Shown: positions 56,865 through 64,000 of the stretch, one piece after another
How positions within the stretch are numbered: position 1 is the stretch's first letter
Layout of the letters: every line of letters begins with the position of its first letter
Assembly (NCBI GenBank): GCA_965247435.1
Contig: OZ252019.1
Coordinates: forward strand, 682,001-746,000
From: Ilyomonas sp965247435
GTDB lineage: Bacteria > Bacteroidota > Bacteroidia > Chitinophagales > Chitinophagaceae
Direction: 5' to 3'
DNA length: 64,000 nucleotides
The notes under the pieces: model-generated
Databases searched by the model: none
The model's input: only the letters and a program-made list of their open reading frames with translations
Told to the model about the DNA's origin: nothing
Translations under genes and position numbers: made by a program

Positions 56865-57849
56865 GTTTACCTACCGGAATGCGGAAAATGTGGATACCGC
56901 CGTAGCAACCTTATCAGCCAATACCAATGCGCGTTGTATTGCCGGCGGCACCAACATTCTGGACCTGATGAAAGAGAATGTGGCGCGCCCCGATGAACTG
57001 ATTGATGTCAACCATCTTTCTCTATCCAGCATTACAGAACATAATGGAGGCGTGCGTTTGGGCGCAACCGCTACCAATACCGGAACTGCTTACCATCCAT
57101 TGATAGCGCAACGTTATCCATTATTGGCAAAAGCCATTCTTGCCGGCGCTTCGCCGCAATTGCGCAATATGGCTACGGATGGCGGCAACCTGCTACAGCG
57201 CACCCGCTGCTATTATTTTTACGATACTGCAACACCTTGCAACAAGCGCGAGCCGGGCAGTGGTTGTTCTGCTATTAACGGCTTTAACCGCATTCATGCT
57301 ATATTAGGTCAGACGGAACAATGTATAGCTGTGCATCCGAGTGATATGTGTATTGCCCTTGCGGCATTGGAAGCGGTGGTAAATGTGCAGGGTAAAAACG
57401 GGGAACGCAGCATTGCATTCAACGACTTCCATCGTCTTCCCGGTGATACGCCGTGGCTGGACAATACCCTGCAACAGGATGAAATAATCACGTCTATTGA
57501 TTTGCCCCAAAAAGGATTTAACCAATACTTCGATTATGTAAAGCTGCGCGACCGTTCTTCGTATGCATTTGCACTGGTGTCGGTTGCCATTGCTCTTGAA
57601 ATGAAGGACGGCGCGATTACGGAAGCGCGTATTGCATTGGGCGGCGTGGCACACAAGCCCTGGCGCAAGCCCGAAGCAGAGGATTTTTTAAAAGGTAAAA
57701 CCATAACCGCAGAAAACCTTGATGGCGCAGCAGCCATTCTTTTGGAGGGCGCCAAGGGTTACCAGCACAACGAATTTAAAATAGAGCTTGCCCGGCGCGC
57801 TATCATTCGCGCTGGTTTGCAGGCTGTAAAAACGGAGGGCATTGTATGA
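56857..57849 (+). CDS. FAD subunit of a molybdenum hydroxylase (PaoB-like)
   Basis: A 330-residue medium subunit that binds FAD. ARCIAGGTNILDLMKENV is the FAD-binding loop; the segment MATDGGNLLQRTRCYYFYD followed by CNKREPGSGC supplies cysteines for an extra [4Fe-4S] cluster as known in PaoB and 4-hydroxybenzoyl-CoA reductase relatives. The start is ATG 56857 (MNKFTYRN); GTG 56851 is also open. The stop overlaps the large-subunit start by ATGA. Confidence 0.92.
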   Translation: MNKFTYRNAENVDTAVATLSANTNARCIAGGTNILDLMKENVARPDELIDVNHLSLSSITEHNGGVRLGATATNTGTAYHPLIAQRYPLLAKAILAGASPQLRNMATDGGNLLQRTRCYYFYDTATPCNKREPGSGCSAINGFNRIHAILGQTEQCIAVHPSDMCIALAALEAVVNVQGKNGERSIAFNDFHRLPGDTPWLDNTLQQDEIITSIDLPQKGFNQYFDYVKLRDRSSYAFALVSVAIALEMKDGAITEARIALGGVAHKPWRKPEAEDFLKGKTITAENLDGAAAILLEGAKGYQHNEFKIELARRAIIRAGLQAVKTEGIV

Positions 57850-60077
57850 GCAGCACAACGTATATCGGCAAGCCGGTAAGCCGTGTGGACGGCAGAAAAA
57901 AAGTAAACGGCGGCGCAAAGTATGCAGGTGAGTTTAACGTGCCTCACCTTGCCTATGGCGTTGTGGTATCGGGCGCTATTGCCAAAGGCAAAATTGTAAG
58001 TATCAATAGTGCGGAGGTGGAAAAAGAAGAAGGCATATTGAAAGTATTTACGCACGAAAACGTAAAAGGACTCGCGCATTTCAATTTTCAGTACAAAGAC
58101 AGTGATGCGCCACCCGGCGAGCATTTCCGCTACCTGCAAACCGATGAAATTTCGTACAGCATGCAACCCGTGGCGCTGGTGGTTGCCGAAACCTTTGAAC
58201 AGGCGCGCTATGGTTCTTCTTTAATTAAAGTAGTATATGAAACGGAAGACCCAATTACGAATCTCGAAGAAAATATAGACAAAGCGCACAAGCCAAAAGG
58301 CAAAAAATCCGGCTTTAAACCGCCGAAGAGTATAGGCAAATTTGAGAAAGCGTATCCAACTACGCCGGTAAAATTGGAAACCGAATATTTTCATGGTGCG
58401 GAGCATCACAATCCAATGGAGATGCATGCTTCCACTGTGGTGTATGAAGGTAAAGACAAGCTTACCATTTACGATAAAACACAAGGCATCCTCAACAGCC
58501 AGAATTATGTAACAAAAGTGTTTGGTTTAAAAACAAAAAATGTAAAAGCGTACTCTCCGTTTGTTGGCGGCGCTTTTGGTTCGGGCTTACGACCGCAATA
58601 CCAGTTGTTTATGGCAACGCTGGCGGCTTTGGATTTGCAACGTTCGGTGCGCGTAACACTTACACGGCAACAAATGTTTTCGTTCGGCCATCGTCCTGTT
58701 ACCAAACAAAACATTTCCCTTGGAGCCGCGCCGGACGGCGCTTTGCAGGCCGTGAGCCATACCGCGCTGTCGGAGACTTCCACCTTTGAAGACTATATGG
58801 AAATTGTGGTGAACTGGAGCGGCATGTTGTATAAATGTGATAACGTACATCTTGACTACAGGCTCATTCCGCTTAACGTACACACACCGCTCGATATGCG
58901 TGCGCCCGGTGCCGCCACCGGCATGTTTGCCATGGAATGCGCGATGGACGAACTGGCATACAAGCTCCATGTTGATCCGCTGCAACTGCGGTATATCAAT
59001 TATTCGGAAGTGGAAAATTTATCCCGTCATCCTTACACCAGCAAAGCCTTGCGGCAATGCTATGAGCAGGCTTCGCAACAGTTTGGCTGGGAGAAACGGA
59101 ACCCGCAGCCACGCTCCATGAAAAAGGGCAGGAATGTATTGATCGGGCAGGGCATGGCAACCGGCATGTGGGATTCGATGGTAGTGCCCACACGTGCTTC
59201 GGCGCGCTTTGGCGCCGATGGCAAACTGGAAGTGAGCAGCGCCACTGCGGATATCGGAACCGGCACCTATACCATTATGACGCAGATTGCTGCAGAAACA
59301 CTGGGGTTGCCATTGGAAGATGTTACATTTAAATTAGGCGATGCTTCGTTGCCCTATGCGTATCTGGAAGGCGGCTCTTCTACGGCGGCTTCGGTGGGTA
59401 CTGCTGTGCAAACGGTATGTCTGCAAATCAGGAAAGAACTGTTCCATACTGCAAAGAAGCTGGACAACTCTCCGTTTAAAGGAGCGGAGATTGAAGACGT
59501 GGGCTTTGCCAACGGCGGCATTTACAGCAATAGCAATCCTGCAGTGGCAGTAAGCTTTAAAGAGATCATGCAGCAAAGCGAAAAGAAAGTGATGGAAGAC
59601 AGCACGACCCTGATACCTAATTTTCTGAAAACGATTGGTAAGATGAAAAACACCCACTCGGCGGTGTTTGCCGAAGTGGAAGTGGATGAAGATTTTGGAA
59701 CCGTGAAAGTAACCCGCGTGGTGAGTGCCATTGCCGCAGGCAGGATATTAAACCCGAAGACCGCCCGCAGCCAGATTTTGGGTGGCATTGTGTGGGGCAT
59801 TTCGCAGGCGCTGCACGAAGACTCTTTTATGGATCATAATTTCGGCAGGTTTATGAATCATAACTTCTCCGAATACCATATTCCGGTGAATAAAGACATC
59901 AATAATATAGAAGTGATTTTTGTGGAGGAAAAAGATGATAAAATAAATCCGTTAGGTGTGAAAGGCGTAGGTGAAATTGGCTTGGTGGGCGTAGCGGCTG
60001 CGGTGTGCAACGCCATCTTTCATGCAACCGGAAAACGCATCAAAGACCTGCCGGTTACGTTGGATAAATTGCTGTAG
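57846..60077 (+). CDS. molybdopterin-binding large subunit of a molybdenum hydroxylase
   Basis: A 743-residue catalytic subunit. Molybdenum-cofactor contacts include FVGGAFGSGLRPQYQ, RAPGAATGMFAMECAMDEL and ATADIGTGTYTIMTQIAAET; the base-catalyst glutamate is in GVKGVGEIGLVG near the C-terminus. Such enzymes hydroxylate aldehydes or N-heterocycles with water as oxygen source. The subunit order and the PaoB-like partner favour an aldehyde oxidoreductase using the cytosine dinucleotide form of the cofactor; the substrate is inferred only. Confidence 0.93.
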   Translation: MSSTTYIGKPVSRVDGRKKVNGGAKYAGEFNVPHLAYGVVVSGAIAKGKIVSINSAEVEKEEGILKVFTHENVKGLAHFNFQYKDSDAPPGEHFRYLQTDEISYSMQPVALVVAETFEQARYGSSLIKVVYETEDPITNLEENIDKAHKPKGKKSGFKPPKSIGKFEKAYPTTPVKLETEYFHGAEHHNPMEMHASTVVYEGKDKLTIYDKTQGILNSQNYVTKVFGLKTKNVKAYSPFVGGAFGSGLRPQYQLFMATLAALDLQRSVRVTLTRQQMFSFGHRPVTKQNISLGAAPDGALQAVSHTALSETSTFEDYMEIVVNWSGMLYKCDNVHLDYRLIPLNVHTPLDMRAPGAATGMFAMECAMDELAYKLHVDPLQLRYINYSEVENLSRHPYTSKALRQCYEQASQQFGWEKRNPQPRSMKKGRNVLIGQGMATGMWDSMVVPTRASARFGADGKLEVSSATADIGTGTYTIMTQIAAETLGLPLEDVTFKLGDASLPYAYLEGGSSTAASVGTAVQTVCLQIRKELFHTAKKLDNSPFKGAEIEDVGFANGGIYSNSNPAVAVSFKEIMQQSEKKVMEDSTTLIPNFLKTIGKMKNTHSAVFAEVEVDEDFGTVKVTRVVSAIAAGRILNPKTARSQILGGIVWGISQALHEDSFMDHNFGRFMNHNFSEYHIPVNKDINNIEVIFVEEKDDKINPLGVKGVGEIGLVGVAAAVCNAIFHATGKRIKDLPVTLDKLL

Positions 60078-60083
60078 GATGTA

Positions 60084-60172
60084 GCCACGAAGGCATGGAG
60101 ACAGCGGGCAACACACAGGATTTTTAAGATTGTATGCTCTGTGATTCTTTGTGTTCTCCGCGCCGCTGTGGT
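60084..60172. repeat. inverted short repeats before the amidohydrolase gene
   Basis: GCCACGAAGGCATGGAGACA (60084-60103) faces TTCTTTGTGTTCTCCGCGCC (60145-60164), roughly complementary. The right part matches 63569-63588 almost exactly (TTCTTTGTGTTCTCTGTGCC). Confidence 0.55.
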
Positions 60173-60305
60173 TTTATTGTATTTGTATGTTGACCATTAA
60201 TAACGGGACGTTGAACGGAGCGTCGCAACGATGCTCAACCGGAGTAACGGACGCTGGTAACATAATGGCTATTTGTGTTTTTTATTTTAAACAATTTATA
60301 GCATC

Positions 60306-61295
60306 ATGCGTGTAATAACATTGGAAGAACATATCAGTTTGCCGCAGTTTGACGGTCGCATCAGCAAGGAAGCAAGAATGCAACGAGGCTGGGTAAATCC
60401 GGACGGTGACGCCTCACCGGTGAACCGTGTTAAACACCAGTTGGAAGATATAGAAAAAGAACGTTTGGGCAGTATGGATGCCAATGGCATTACGGTACAG
60501 GTGTTATCGGTAACGGCGCCGGGGGGCGATATACTGGAACCTGCAGAAGCCATTTCCTATGCACGCGATTATAATGATGAAATAGCAAAGATTGTAGCCC
60601 AGCATCCCCGCCGTTTTGCTGCCTTTGCCATCCTGCCGATGACCGCACCGGCAGCAGCCGCTGGCGAGTTGGAACGTGCAGTAAAAAAATTGGGCTTTTG
60701 CGGTGCATTAATCAATGGAACTACAAACAATACCTTCCTCGATGATGCACTGTTTGCGCCTATTCTTGCGGGCGCCGAAGCGCTGGATGTGCCGGTATAT
60801 TTACACCCGAATCTACCCATCAAAGCGGTGAATGATATGTATTACGGCAATCTGCCCGGCTCATTAGGCTTCACCTTATCTATTGCCGGTTTTGGCTGGC
60901 ATGCCGAAACAGCAATACATATTTTAAGAATGGTATTAGCAGGCACATTTGACAAGCATCCAAACCTGAAAATAATCATTGGTCACATGGGCGAAATGCT
61001 GCCGATGATGATGGCGCGCATAGACAACATTTATAAAGATGCAGGCTTAAAACGCGCGGTAAGCGAAGTGCTGAAAAGCCAGGTGTACATTACTACCAGC
61101 GGCTTGTTTACGCAGCCGCCTTTTCAGGTGGCGCTGGATACGTTTGGTGCAGATAAAATCTTGTTCTCTGTTGATTATCCATACAGTCCGAACGAAGCAG
61201 GAAAGAAGTTTTTGGAGGAAATGAAAGTATCGCCCGGAGACAAAGAAAAAATTGCACACGGCAATGCCGATAAGCTGCTGAAGCTGAAAGTATAA
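60306..61295 (+). CDS. amidohydrolase-family (ACMSD/resorcylate decarboxylase-like) protein
   Basis: A 329-residue metal-dependent TIM-barrel protein. The N-terminus MRVITLEEHISLPQF has the family's first metal motif (E-x-H type, as in ACMSD-like decarboxylases), later VYLHPNLP, IIGHMGEMLP and LFSVDYPYSPN supply His and Asp ligands. Related enzymes decarboxylate aromatic acids without oxygen or hydrolyse lactones. It follows the hydroxylase large subunit by 228 nt, in the same direction, so a shared aromatic or aldehyde pathway is plausible. Confidence 0.87.
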   Translation: MRVITLEEHISLPQFDGRISKEARMQRGWVNPDGDASPVNRVKHQLEDIEKERLGSMDANGITVQVLSVTAPGGDILEPAEAISYARDYNDEIAKIVAQHPRRFAAFAILPMTAPAAAAGELERAVKKLGFCGALINGTTNNTFLDDALFAPILAGAEALDVPVYLHPNLPIKAVNDMYYGNLPGSLGFTLSIAGFGWHAETAIHILRMVLAGTFDKHPNLKIIIGHMGEMLPMMMARIDNIYKDAGLKRAVSEVLKSQVYITTSGLFTQPPFQVALDTFGADKILFSVDYPYSPNEAGKKFLEEMKVSPGDKEKIAHGNADKLLKLKV

Positions 61296-61353
61296 ATAGG
61301 TGAAGTGGTGTTTTATGCCGCTTGCCTAACTTCACGTTTTGAAAACAACAACC

Positions 61354-61833
61354 ATGAACGAAGCCCGGCTTTCTCATATTGATGCCAGCAACAATGCCGC
61401 CATGGTGGATGTAAGTGATAAGCAAATCACCAAACGCACCGCTACTGCGCAAAGCATCGTGGTGCTGGGCAGTGAAATCATGCAGCAGTTATCGGGCAAT
61501 GACATTCAAACCAAAAAAGGTCCGGTGTTCCAAACCGCGATTATCGCCGGCACGATGGCTGCCAAGAAAACGTCTGACTTAATTCCGCTTTGTCATCCGC
61601 TGGCACTGGAGAATTGTAAGATTAATATTACGGTAAACGAAGCGAACGAAGTCGTTATTCAATGCACCGCTACCATCACTTCCAAAACCGGCGTGGAAAT
61701 GGAAGCGTTGACCGGCGCATCGGTAGCGGCGTTAACCATCTATGATATGTGCAAAGCGATGAGCCATGCCATCATCATCAAAGAAACAAAACTCATTGAA
61801 AAAACCGGAGGCAAAAGTGATTTCATCATCTAA
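61354..61833 (+). CDS. moaC: MoaC, cyclic pyranopterin monophosphate synthase
   Basis: A 159-residue enzyme of molybdenum cofactor synthesis that makes cyclic pyranopterin phosphate after MoaA. Motifs: MVDVSDKQITKRTA near the start, SDLIPLCHPLALENCKI and the conserved GVEMEALTGASVAALTIYDM. ATG 61354 follows the family start (an upstream TTG 61339 is open). It overlaps the next gene by 17 nt. Placed inside a molybdoenzyme locus, it supplies the cofactor. Confidence 0.96.
   Translation: MNEARLSHIDASNNAAMVDVSDKQITKRTATAQSIVVLGSEIMQQLSGNDIQTKKGPVFQTAIIAGTMAAKKTSDLIPLCHPLALENCKINITVNEANEVVIQCTATITSKTGVEMEALTGASVAALTIYDMCKAMSHAIIIKETKLIEKTGGKSDFII
61807..61811 (+). promoter_or_regulatory. Shine-Dalgarno GGAGG deciding a GTG start
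   Basis: GGAGG lies 5 nt before GTG 61817. It is a rare clear ribosome binding site in this window and sets the start of the mobA-like gene inside moaC. Confidence 0.6.
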
Positions 61834-62986
61834 TAGTAATCATCAGAAACATGCAAAGCTGGCGCGCCCAACTTCCGGCGAATGGGGCCGTAATGAGCTG
61901 GCGATATTAGGCACGGATTGCAACAGCATCAAACAGTTGGTTTATGCAATTATTCAGCAATTACCGGCTTATAAAATCGGTTATGCAGATGCAGACCACA
62001 AAGGCGCAGATACAAACAGGCAAGGCATTTCAGCTATTACTGCCGGTGCGTATGCCGACTATATAAACAAAATTTCCTTTACGCAGCTCAATATCAATTC
62101 ACAACCCAGCACGTTTCAAAAAAAGGCATTGTTACATGACTGTGATTTGATAATGGTTAATGGAAATCACTTTACGGCCGCTAAGCAAATTATCGTGATT
62201 GATGACAAGAAACCATTAGAAAAAAAATTAGATAAACTCACCGATGTGCAGCTCATCTTGTTGAAAGATACAGCAGATGGAATACCAGGTTATATTCTTA
62301 AACAGGTGTCCAACTTTCCAGCTATTCCAATTTTTTCGTTTAGTAATACAGAAGTTATTATCAGTCATGTAGAAAAAATTATTCAGCAACAAATTCCAGC
62401 GGTAAACGGGCTGGTTTTATCTGGCGGAAAGAGCACGCGCATGGGCAGTGACAAAGGCGCTATCCAGTACTACGATAAAAGCCAGCGGGAACATGTGTAT
62501 GAATTGCTGGCGCCCTTTTGCAACGAAACTTATATTTCCTGTAACCGGGAACAGGCAGTGTCAATTTCAATGGCTATGCCCCTGATGGAAGATACTTTTT
62601 TAGGTTTAGGGCCTGCAGGCGGCATTCTCTCTGCCTTTCAGCAAAATCCCAATGTTGCCTGGCTTACCATTGCCTGCGATCTGCCTTTTATAAATGCAGA
62701 GGTTATTCAATATTTAATCAGCCATCGCAATCCTTCTAAAATGGCAACTGCATTTTTAGATGCTGAAGGTGAATTTCCGGAGCCGTTGGTGACCATCTGG
62801 GAGCCGCGTGCTTATTCTGTTTTGCTGCAGTTTCTCAGCCAGGGCTATAGCTGTCCGCGCAAAGCGCTTCTCCATTCCGATGTGGAAATATTAAAGGCGC
62901 CCGATACATTCGCCTTTAAAAACATCAATACTACAGAAGAATACAACGCTGCAATGGCTATTCTCCACAAAAAGCATAATTCTTGA
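61817..62986 (+). CDS. mobA: MobA-like nucleotidyltransferase with N-terminal MobB-like part
   Basis: A 389-residue protein. The C-terminal half (about residue 195 on) is a MobA-type NTP transferase with VNGLVLSGGKSTRMGSDKGA and GLGPAGGILSAF, TIACDLPF. MobA couples GMP (or its homologue MocA couples CMP) to molybdopterin. The N-terminal half looks like a MobB adaptor but has no P-loop (ELAILGTDCNSIKQLV). Start GTG 61817 with GGAGG 5 nt upstream is chosen; another ATG at 61766 lies out of context inside moaC. As the nearby hydroxylases may use the cytosine form, which nucleotide it adds is uncertain. Confidence 0.85.
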   Translation: MISSSNSNHQKHAKLARPTSGEWGRNELAILGTDCNSIKQLVYAIIQQLPAYKIGYADADHKGADTNRQGISAITAGAYADYINKISFTQLNINSQPSTFQKKALLHDCDLIMVNGNHFTAAKQIIVIDDKKPLEKKLDKLTDVQLILLKDTADGIPGYILKQVSNFPAIPIFSFSNTEVIISHVEKIIQQQIPAVNGLVLSGGKSTRMGSDKGAIQYYDKSQREHVYELLAPFCNETYISCNREQAVSISMAMPLMEDTFLGLGPAGGILSAFQQNPNVAWLTIACDLPFINAEVIQYLISHRNPSKMATAFLDAEGEFPEPLVTIWEPRAYSVLLQFLSQGYSCPRKALLHSDVEILKAPDTFAFKNINTTEEYNAAMAILHKKHNS

Positions 62987-63108
62987 TGCTGGTAACATTG
63001 GTTTCTATATCTTAGTCGTGTAGTTCAGGAAGACATTTTTTAAATCAATTCGGGCGTGTCCCGCGGCGGTTCATGGTATGGCAATTTTATATATTAACCA
63101 ATAAACTT

Positions 63109-63329
63109 TAAACATTTTTCCGCCACAGGTCGGGCTAAACTGCGTTCGCAATCTTCGTTAAAGCAACACTTAGTTACTTTAACTCGCTTGTGCTGCAAGC
63201 CTGCCTGCCGGCAAAGGCAGGTCCTCATTTCGCTTCGTGCCTCAGCGCCATTCCGGGCTTTCCGCTGCAACGGCGCAGCCTTCACTGAGGCAAATAAAAA
63301 TAATTGTGAATGAAGTAATCCCTCACGCA
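63109..63329 (+). repeat. ~220-bp dispersed repeat, copy B
   Basis: About 221 bp nearly identical to 41560-41775. Shared core: TGCTGCAAGCCTGCCTGCCG, GGCAAAGGCAGG. The rest of the 62987-63617 gap holds short inverted repeats (63569-63595) and no gene. Confidence 0.8.
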
Positions 63330-63617
63330 TAAGGGCAAGTCGCTGATCAATGTAAAACGATTAATAATTAAACGATGGCAATTGAGCACGTCATTCCGGA
63401 ATTGCCACCAACAGGAAGACACTGTAAAGAGCAAATTGCGGTGGCTTTGTCCGGAATCTGTACACAGCATCAATAAAAACTAACCTATTATATTTATACA
63501 AAATATTTTCATTTTGATCAACATCGCCACCGGCAGTTACAGAAAAAACACCAGCAAACCATTCTACTTCTTTGTGTTCTCTGTGCCCTCGTGGTTCAAT
63601 AAATAAAACAAAGCAAC

Positions 63618-64000
63618 ATGAACGAAAAAGAGCCTGTATGTCCCAACGAATCGCGGCGCAGCTTTCTTAAAAAATCAACCGTCATTACGGCTGTCGCGCT
63701 CACGCCCGCCGCAGCCATCAATGCCGCCAACAACCATTGGGACGAGCATATTGCTGCCGCTATAGAAAACGTTTCGCTAAGCGTGGAAATCAATGGCGCC
63801 AGGCAAACGATAGACATTGACCCGCGCACGTCGCTGCTCGATCTGCTGCGCGAAAACCTGCACATGACCGGTACCAAAAAAGGCTGCGATTATGGCCAGT
63901 GCGGCGCCTGCACCGTGCACCTCAACGGCGAACGTGTGTTGTCTTGTCTCACCTTGGCAGCTACTACCGATGGCAGCAAAGTCATTACCATCGAAGGCCT
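63618..64000 (+). CDS. Tat-exported [2Fe-2S] subunit of a second molybdenum hydroxylase (partial)
   Basis: Opens at ATG 63618 and runs off the window. A Tat signal is seen at about residues 13-32 (RRSFLKKSTVITAVALTPAA), then the first [2Fe-2S] motif GCDYGQCGACTVHLNG and LSCLTLA. It is similar to the subunit at 56328 in its core (TSLLDLLRENLHMTGTKKGC) but is exported, like PaoA/YagT of enteric aldehyde oxidoreductase. FAD and Mo subunits are expected to follow outside the window. Confidence 0.93.
   Translation, partial: MNEKEPVCPNESRRSFLKKSTVITAVALTPAAAINAANNHWDEHIAAAIENVSLSVEINGARQTIDIDPRTSLLDLLRENLHMTGTKKGCDYGQCGACTVHLNGERVLSCLTLAATTDGSKVITIEG

Overview
The window looks like a chromosome segment from a Bacteroidota member, most likely a Chitinophagaceae-like bacterium. 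Supporting signs are promoters with a TAnnTTTG -7 box, a FecI/FecR/TonB-receptor surface system, ftsX followed by DUF3098, a long plant/Bacteroidetes-type IspG, an sdhC-sdhA-sdhB order, ribosomal protein THX, and the families DUF4286, DUF4834 and DUF5723. No tRNA, rRNA, CRISPR array or prophage was seen. Both ends are open: the last gene runs off at 64000.

Layout. 1-1.9 kb: small ArsR-type regulator, SRPBCC protein and VOC protein. 2.4-5.1 kb: M16 peptidase pair (minus). 5.5-11.5 kb: ECF sigma, FecR anti-sigma, an STN/surface-repeat protein and a TonB-dependent receptor. 11.6-17.3 kb: minus-strand group with two MEP isoprenoid enzymes, dxs and ispG, plus a methyltransferase and an Uma2 nuclease-like protein. 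17.4-20.5 kb: a decayed CPBP protease gene, a short-chain dehydrogenase and an orphan histidine kinase. 20.7-25.3 kb: succinate dehydrogenase operon with an AT-rich foreign gene between sdhA and sdhB. 25.4-28.8 kb: leuS with in-frame insertions. 29-41.5 kb: ftsX, DUF3098, a transporter fragment-like EamA protein, OmpA, patatin, holin-like, M16, LOG, M14, HEPN/MNT and exonuclease III. 41.9-56 kb: DUF2339/DUF3999, L,D-transpeptidase, AI-2E, a two-component system, pdxH, THX and HU. 56.3-64 kb: molybdenum hydroxylase (three subunits), amidohydrolase, moaC and a mobA-like gene, then a second, Tat-exported hydroxylase.

The most unusual signal is in leuS and ispG. Both housekeeping genes carry palindromic repeats of one family (GACCTCACCCC followed by a CCCCTCTCC/GGAGAGGGG hairpin, or a CTTCTCC variant) inside an uninterrupted reading frame. 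In leuS two inverted copies enclose a complete DUF559 (Vsr-like) endonuclease domain with its catalytic residues, so about 457 bp behaves like a small nuclease-bearing element that has become part of an essential synthetase. The second strong signal is a LamG-like plus nucleoside-deoxyribosyltransferase-like gene placed 6 nt after sdhA and 2 nt before sdhB and broken by one amber codon. Other repeats include a ~220-bp dispersed family (two copies) and short inverted pairs before gene starts.
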